Position numbers and translations under genes: made by a program | DNA from: Muscardinus avellanarius | Lineage: Eukaryota; Chordata; Mammalia; Rodentia; Gliridae | Length of the DNA: 64,000 bases | Reading direction: 5' to 3' | Assembly: GCA_963383645.1 (NCBI GenBank) | Contig: OY726572.1 | Span: 28,216,792 to 28,280,791, forward strand | Shown: one piece after another, positions 58,545-64,000 of the stretch | Position numbering within the stretch: the stretch's first letter is position 1 | How the letters are laid out: each line of letters starts with the position of its first letter | Notes under the pieces: model-generated | What the model was told of the DNA's origin: nothing | What the model saw: only the letters and a program-made list of their open reading frames with translations | The model's database searches: none

Positions 58545-58660
58545 AAATTCTGCCTCCACACTTACTGAACTATGACCATGAGCGAGTTATTCAGCCACTC
58601 TGCAATACAGTTTCTTCATCTAAAAATGAGACCACCACTAACCTTCAAAGATGATTATTA
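58545..58660 (+). mobile_element. MIR fragment
   Basis: 'ttcaaattctgcctccacacttactgaactatgaccatgagcgagttattcagcc...cagtttcttcatctaaaaatg' matches MIR order. Confidence 0.8.
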
Positions 58661-58829
58661 GACTTCCAGGAAGATGGCAACCCAAGGAAGCAATATGCCC
58701 CAGGAAGCTAGCTTTCTCACTGTGGCCTGAAGCTTGTGTTTCTGAAACAATACACTTATTAGAAATTAGTTGCCCAAGAAAGAGCAGTAGTCTCAGAGAC
58801 CCATAGATTAAGATTGTAAAGTTGGTTCC

Positions 58830-58970
58830 ATTTAATAGTTTTGTATCTTAAGAAAAGATAGTTAACCCTTCAGATACTTGGAGTTTTCAGCTGTAAAATG
58901 TCTATCTTGTAGAACTATTATGAGGCCTAACTATTGCAATTATGTAAAATTCATAACAATATCTGCATCT
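58830..58970 (+). mobile_element. MIR fragment
   Basis: 'gttaacccttcagatacttggagttttcagctgtaaaatgtctatcttgtagaactattatgagg' matches a second, decayed MIR. Confidence 0.65.
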
Positions 58971-58974
58971 AAAA

Positions 58975-59335
58975 TATACTTTAGCAATAATTGGTTCATG
59001 GCAACCTCTTTATTTCATTACCTCATCTGCCTCTCCAGCTAAATTATGTTGAAGAAATGACCAGATATTATAATCACTGCATCTTAAAATATTTCAATAT
59101 GCATTTTCAAAACATAGTACATTCTCTAAAAAATAACTTTTATACAATTATTGTTATTAATAATAAATATAGTGGTTAATTATTATTATCATCTCATCTT
59201 CAGTCAAATGTTCATATTTCCCCCACTGCCTTGTAATTATTGCTATTTTTAACAATGTTTGTTACCTTTGCATTATAATCAGAATATTGTGCATATATTG
59301 GCAGGTATGTATTTTTATTTTTAAAATAAGCTTAT
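58975..59335. other. Gene-free stretch
   Basis: Nothing recognised. Confidence 0.4.
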
Positions 59336-59348
59336 TTTAAAATATTTC

Positions 59349-59589
59349 AGCTGGGCGTGGTGGTGTATACTTGTAATTCCAGCATTTGAAAGGCTGAGAC
59401 AGGAGTATCAGGGTTCATGGACAGCCTCAGCTACTTAGTGAGATTCTTTGTAACTCAATGAGACTCTGTTTCAAAATAAAGAAGAAAAAATAGAGCTGGG
59501 TGTGTTGCTTGGAGGTAGAATGCCCCTGGGTTCCATCCCCAGTACCACAAAAATAAAATAAAATAAAATAAAATAAAATAAATAAAAAA
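59349..59589 (+). mobile_element. B1-ID dimeric SINE with (AAAAT)n tail
   Basis: Starts 'agctgggcgtggtggtgtatac', contains the second-subtype insert, and ends '...ccccagtaccacaaa' plus AAAAT repeats. An 11-bp duplication (taaaatatttc) lies at 59338-59348 and 59590-59600. Confidence 0.92.
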
Positions 59590-59610
59590 TAAAATATTTC
59601 TAGATATACA

Positions 59611-59800
59611 AGCTGGGCATGGAGACACATGCCTGTAATTCTAGTACTTGGGAGGTTGAGACAGCAGGATTATAGGTATGTGGTATACCTCAGCAACTTG
59701 GCAAGACCTTATTTGAAAAATAAAAAATAAAAAAGATTAGGGTTGTAGCTTGGAGGAAGAACACCTTGGGTTCAATTCCTGGCACCAAAAACCAAACTCA
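59611..59800 (+). mobile_element. B1-ID dimeric SINE
   Basis: 'gctgggcatggagacacatgcctgtaatt' to 'gggttgtagcttggaggaagaacaccttgggttcaattcctggcacc'. It lies about 20 bp downstream of another SINE in the same orientation. A short duplication (agatat[a/g]ca) is possible. Confidence 0.87.
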
Positions 59801-59804
59801 AACA

Positions 59805-60585
59805 CCCAGATATGCATAAAAGCTGCAAAAACAGAACAGAGGGGTTTTGTATATCCTTTAATCATTTTTTCTAATTTTAGTATCTTACATAATCATGATA
59901 TAACCACTGAAATTACCATTACAACACTGTAAACTAAACTATTAACTTTATTTAAACTGGATCAGGTTTTACTGCCAATCCAGGATACCAGGATACATTC
60001 AAGAACACCGTATTTATTTAGGTTTAATATTTTTTGCTTTTTTTTAAACCATATTTGCTTAAAAACAGAGTTTTTTGATGTGAACTGCAGTTAAATTTTT
60101 ATGCTTGTATTATTTTTAATAGATTTGTATGTACAATGAATTTTTCATAAATTAATTAGATATAAACTTTTAATCAAATTCAGAAATTTACTCATTTTTG
60201 TTTAGTTGAGTCTTCTGGTTAAACTACCTAATGAGTATGGTTGTGTACTTTTATCATGAAATGGCTGTATGGCTTTCTATTTCTCTGATCATAATCAGTA
60301 AATAATGATCATGGTTTAGACCCATTAATTCATTAGGAGGTTGCAGAATGGATATTCTAATTCTGTCATTTTTCATTGTGTATCGCCTAAAATCTTCTCA
60401 TAAAGAGAAATTTGCTTTTCAACTGTAGTTTAGCTCATATAAAAAGAACAGAATAAATGCTTAATTTTCCCTCTGTATTTACTAGTATTCAAAGCAATAC
60501 AGTCATTTCCTAGCATCTTTTCAGTCATTCATATTTATAATGTACTCTATTTTCATGGTTCTTTTCCAATATTTTCTGTTATTTC
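59805..60585. other. Gene-free AT-rich stretch
   Basis: Nothing recognised. Confidence 0.4.
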
Positions 60586-60589
60586 ATTT

Positions 60590-61850
60590 TTATTGATATA
60601 CTTTGTCAGAACTGTTTTAGGTTTATAGAAAAATTGAGCAGAAAGTACAGCATTCCCTTATTATTAACATCTTGCATCAATGTGGTACACTTGTTATAGT
60701 TAATGAAGCAATAATAATGCATTATTATTGATTAAAGTTCATAGTTTGCATTATGGCTCTTTATGATGTATAATTCTATGGGTTTTGATGAATGTATAAT
60801 ATCATGTATCTTTTCCTATTATCATTATCCAGTGCTCCCAAAATTCTGTGTTCCACTTATTAATTCCTCCCTCCTTCCTAACCCCTGGCAACCAGTACTT
60901 TTTTTTACAGTGTTTATACTTTGCAAAATGTTTGTTTTCCAGAATGTCACATAGTTGGAATTATACAGTATGTAGCCCTCCAAACTGGCATTTTCTTTTT
61001 TACTTAGAATTATGCATTTAAGTTTCCACTGTGTCTATTTTTGGCTTGATAGTTCATTTGTTTTCATCACTGAGCAATAGTCCATTGTTTGGAGGTTTAG
61101 TTTGTTAATCCATTCACCTATTGAAGGACATTTTTGTTGCTTCCTAAACTTAGCAGTTGTGACGAAAGCTGTTATAACAGTTCATGTGTAGGCTTCTGTG
61201 TGGTCAGAAGTTTTCAACTCATTCAATAAAAACAAAAGCATAAAATTGTCAGAAAATATGTATGTATTATATTTAATTTGTTAAAAATACTTCCAATTTA
61301 TCTTTCAAAATTGGTATACTATTTTTCACTCCTACCAATAATGGATGAGAGTTTCTGTTGCTCATCATTTTAAATTTCTTCTTCTCTAATGATATATGAT
61401 ATTGAGCATCTTATTATAGATTTATTTGCTATCTGTGTATCTTCTTTGGTGAGGTATCTGTTCAGCTCTTCTACTCATTTTTAATTGGGTTGTTTATTTT
61501 CATTGTTCAATTTTAAGAGTTCTTTATATATTTTGGATTCAAAGCTTTTATGTGCTTCACACATACTTTGTCTGTGAATTATCTTCTCATTCTTTTAGGA
61601 GTGTCTTTCACAAAGCATAAGTTTTTCAATTTTAATAAAATCTTACATACTATTTTTCACTCTTATGGGGTATTTTGTTGTTATGTCTAAAAAAAATCTT
61701 ACCAAACTCATGGTTATCTAAATTTTTCTTTGTGTTATCATCTAGAAATTTTGTGGTTTTGCATTTTACATTTAGGCCTATGATACATTTTGAGTTATTA
61801 TTTGTAAAAATACCTAGTCATTCTTTTGCATATAGACACTTGATTTCTAT
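60590..61850 (-). mobile_element. Ancient LINE-1 (L1M-type) 3' end, antisense
   Basis: 3' UTR text 'gttttaggtttatagaaaaattgagcagaaagtacagc' and 'ccctggcaaccagtactttt' are hallmarks of old mammalian L1. The decayed ORF2 end continues to about 61850 ('aatccattcacctattgaaggacatttttgttgcttcc', 'ttgcatatagacac'). Much more diverged than the L1 copies at 8, 41 and 55 kb. Confidence 0.85.
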
Positions 61851-61857
61851 AGCACTA

Positions 61858-62190
61858 TTATGATCTGATTGTACCCCCAATATTCATGTGCTGAAAATTA
61901 ATAGTCCATATTAAGGCACAAAAGGTAAAGTTCAGAAGGTCATTAAGTCTTAACAAAGCATATTCATGGGTAGTATATAAGCCCTTATAAACATACCTGA
62001 AAGAGTATATTAGCTCTCTTCTCTTCCACCACATGAGGGCACAGTTTCCAGTGTTTTTGTCTTCTGTTGCTTCCACGTGAAAACATCTAGATGGTGCCTT
62101 CTAACAGAAATGGGCCCATCTTGCCTTGACCTTTTACTTTCCAGCCTCCAAAAATGTGAGCAATAAATTTCCATTGTTTATAGCAAGGAT
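61858..62190 (+). mobile_element. MLT1/MaLR-type LTR
   Basis: 'gatctgattgtacccccaatattcatgtgctgaaa', 'aaggtcattaag', 'agcccttataaac', 'ccaccacatgagggcacag' and 'tccagcctccaaaaatgtgagcaataaatttccattgtttata' occur in MLT1-like order. It is a solo LTR inserted at the end of the ancient L1. Confidence 0.8.
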
Positions 62191-62194
62191 TTTT

Positions 62195-62550
62195 CCATTT
62201 TTCTGACAAACTGCCTGAGAAAATCAACTTAAAAGAGGAAAGCTTTATTTCGGCTTATGGTTTCAGAACATGGCCACTGGGCTCCATTGTTTCTGGGTCT
62301 GTGGTGAGGCAGAACATCATGGCAGAAGGAAACACTGGAGAGAAGCCGCTCAGTGTATGGTGGCCATGGAGTAGAGAAAGAGATGAAGCAATCAAGGTCA
62401 GAAAACATCCTTCAAAGGAATGCTCCACTGACCTACTCCATCCAGGTATGTACCAACTCCTAAAGTTCCTACCACCTTTCAGTAGCACCAGCTTTTGGAA
62501 CCAACCCTTCAACATGTGAGCCTTTGGGGTACATTCTAAATCCCAATATT
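62195..62550 (-). mobile_element. MaLR-like solo LTR, antisense
   Basis: 'gacaaactgcctgagaaaatcaacttaaaagaggaaagctttatttcggc', 'gtggtgaggcagaacatcatggcag' and 'cttcaacatgtgagcctttggggtacattctaaatccca' follow the antisense order of a younger MaLR LTR. It is tail-to-tail with the LTR at 61.86 kb. Confidence 0.8.
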
Positions 62551-62554
62551 TACT

Positions 62555-62975
62555 CTCAGGTATTTCACTGTAGCACCATGAATGAATGAATACAAGCAGT
62601 ATTTGTTGAACACATTATCTTTTTTTCTATTGATTTGCCTTTGCATTTTTGTCAGATATACATTGACTATGTTTTTTTTTTTTGGTAGGTATATTTCTGG
62701 GCTCTCAATTTTGTTCCAATAATTTATTCTACATTCTTTATCCAATGCTCCAGTTTTTTATTAGGTAGCTTTATAAAAATATTGAAATCAAGAAGTGTCA
62801 ATCCTCTAAATTTCTTTTCATTATAGATAAGAGTTAAAATAAATAAATTTATTGATATGAATAAAACAATTTCCTGAGATTTTGACTACGATCAAGATGG
62901 GTAAAACCAACACTAACAATATTCTGTGTTCTTATCCATAAATATTGAATATCTATTTCCTGTTGCACCCTCATC
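62555..62975. other. Gene-free stretch
   Basis: AT-rich. The end of the ancient L1 may continue here ('tgttccaataatttattctacattctttatccaatgctccag'), but this is not certain. Confidence 0.35.
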
Positions 62976-62982
62976 ATTTTAA

Positions 62983-63115
62983 AATATATTTTTTATTTTG
63001 AAATGGGGTTTGTCTAAGTTGCTGAGGGTCTTCCTAAATTTTTGTGGCTGGACTTTAACCTGCAATACTTCTGCCTCAGTCTTCCACGCATAGGGATAAC
63101 AGGTGGTGCCAAGCT
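62983..63115 (-). mobile_element. B1-half-only SINE fragment, antisense
   Basis: 'ttattttgaaatggggtttgtctaagttgctgaggg' to 'gggataacaggtggtgcc'. The ID half is absent. Confidence 0.7.
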
Positions 63116-63310
63116 TTTAACTTTTTTTTAATTAGTTTTTTTTTTGCTATTTTCTTCATATAAATTTTATATGTTTTTTAAATTGTAAAATTTAAAAGTA
63201 TTTAAAGTATTTTATTCTAGTGTTCATTTAAATGCCATTATGTGTTTAATTTCAAATTCCAGTTGTTTATTTCTGGCAAATAGAAAAGCAAATGGCATTT
63301 GCAAATTAAC
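63116..63310. other. AT-rich spacer
   Basis: T-rich runs only. Confidence 0.4.
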
Positions 63311-63314
63311 ACTG

Positions 63315-63500
63315 CAGCCTTGTGTGGTGGCACATGTATGGAATCCCAGTACTTGGGAGACTGAGATAAGAAGATCACAGGTTTGATGCCAGCCCCAGAA
63401 ACTTAGTTGGATACCATTTCAACAAAAAAAACAAAATGGAGTTGGGGTTGTGGCTTAGATTAGAACACCCCTCGGTTCAATTCAGTCCCCAGTGCCAAAA
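63315..63500 (+). mobile_element. B1-ID dimeric SINE
   Basis: 'ccttgtgtggtggcacatgtatggaatcccagtacttggg' to 'gttggggttgtggcttagattagaacacccctcggttcaattcagtccccagtgcc'. Moderately diverged. Confidence 0.87.
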
Positions 63501-63765
63501 CACCTATACTATTGTTTTCTGATAATTTTTAGTAGAACCTTTGATAAAGTGGAGTGTGTCTTGCATTATTTTGATAGTGATCACTCTGTGAGGATGATGC
63601 TGAGATCTCAAAATCATATCTCTATAGATACCAAAAAGCAAAAGCTGGGGAAATGAAAGACTTCATGTGGGCATGATAAAGATTTGAAAATATGTCATGC
63701 ATTGCTTTGTAAAAGAAAATTTGGAATTTTTTCTCTATTCCTACAGTGTAGAACTAGGACCAGTG
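63501..63765. other. Gene-free stretch
   Basis: Nothing recognised. Confidence 0.4.
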
Positions 63766-63769
63766 GCTA

Positions 63770-63886
63770 AAACATATATACATATATATGTCTTATACAT
63801 GTTTTACACATATGTTTGTGTGTATATGTATATATACACATATATGTGTATATATGTATACATACGTGTGTGTGTGTGTGTGTTTA
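63770..63886. repeat. (TA)n/(TG)n microsatellite
   Basis: Mixed 'catatata', 'tgtatata' and (TG)n units. The open frame across it is a repeat artefact. Confidence 0.93.
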
Positions 63887-64000
63887 TTGCCTTACCATTG
63901 ATATATATGAGGTACAGGGCTTCTCTTAGATTCAGTGAATTACTAAGTAGGATAAAGTAAATCCTTGAGGAAGGCAGTTGTAAAATTCTTACGGGAATGG

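Noticed and set aside
1..64000. CRISPR arrays, tRNA/rRNA genes, bacterial operons
   Set aside because: None seen. tRNA-like text occurs only as the ID half of SINEs, and the repeat content is mammalian.

Overview
This window looks like mammalian, almost certainly rodent, intergenic or deep-intronic DNA. It is AT-rich, shows no operon-like packing, and is dense with interspersed repeats. The most informative repeat is a dimeric SINE. Its left half is B1-like, with an intact pol III B box in the young copies. Its right half is ID-like and tRNA-derived, ending 'ccccagtacc' plus an A-rich tail. B1 and ID dimers of this kind (B1-dID/MEN type) are known from squirrels and relatives, so a sciurid (squirrel, marmot or ground squirrel) is the best guess. 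Species cannot be read from the sequence alone.

No intact multi-exon protein gene was found. The longest open frames are explained by LINE-1, SINEs, microsatellites or chance. Layout: 1-1.4 kb holds two SINEs, AT-rich DNA and a local inverted duplication. 2.7-10.05 kb is a near full-length but broken minus-strand LINE-1 (3' UTR, ORF2, ORF1, probable 5' UTR), interrupted at 8.15-8.93 kb by a younger 5'-inverted LINE-1. 10-26 kb mixes older L1, MIR, L2 and MaLR LTR remnants, several SINEs and two unrecognised protein-like remnants (14.8-15.5 kb plus strand; 16.9-17.7 kb minus strand). 26-35 kb is comparatively repeat-poor with old MIR/L2. 35.4-36.1 kb is an ERV1-like solo LTR. 36-49 kb holds SINEs, CA repeats, a MaLR LTR, a short L1 with clear target-site duplications and a 46-bp perfect AT palindrome. 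49.6-50 kb carries a minus-strand sequence that reads like a terminal coding exon (short transmembrane C-terminus, stop codon, 3' UTR). 51.3-52 kb looks like the 3' UTR of a retrocopy. 52.65-53.48 kb is a decayed VRK1 processed pseudogene. 55-64 kb has further L1 (one young, one ancient), MaLR LTRs, SINEs and microsatellites.

The window therefore reads as a record of retrotransposition rather than a set of cooperating genes. L1 supplied the machinery. SINEs, the VRK1 retrocopy and probably the 51.3-kb sequence were mobilised by it, and LTR elements added an independent layer. Repeat family names rest on recognising consensus features by eye. No repeat-library, protein or alignment search could be run.
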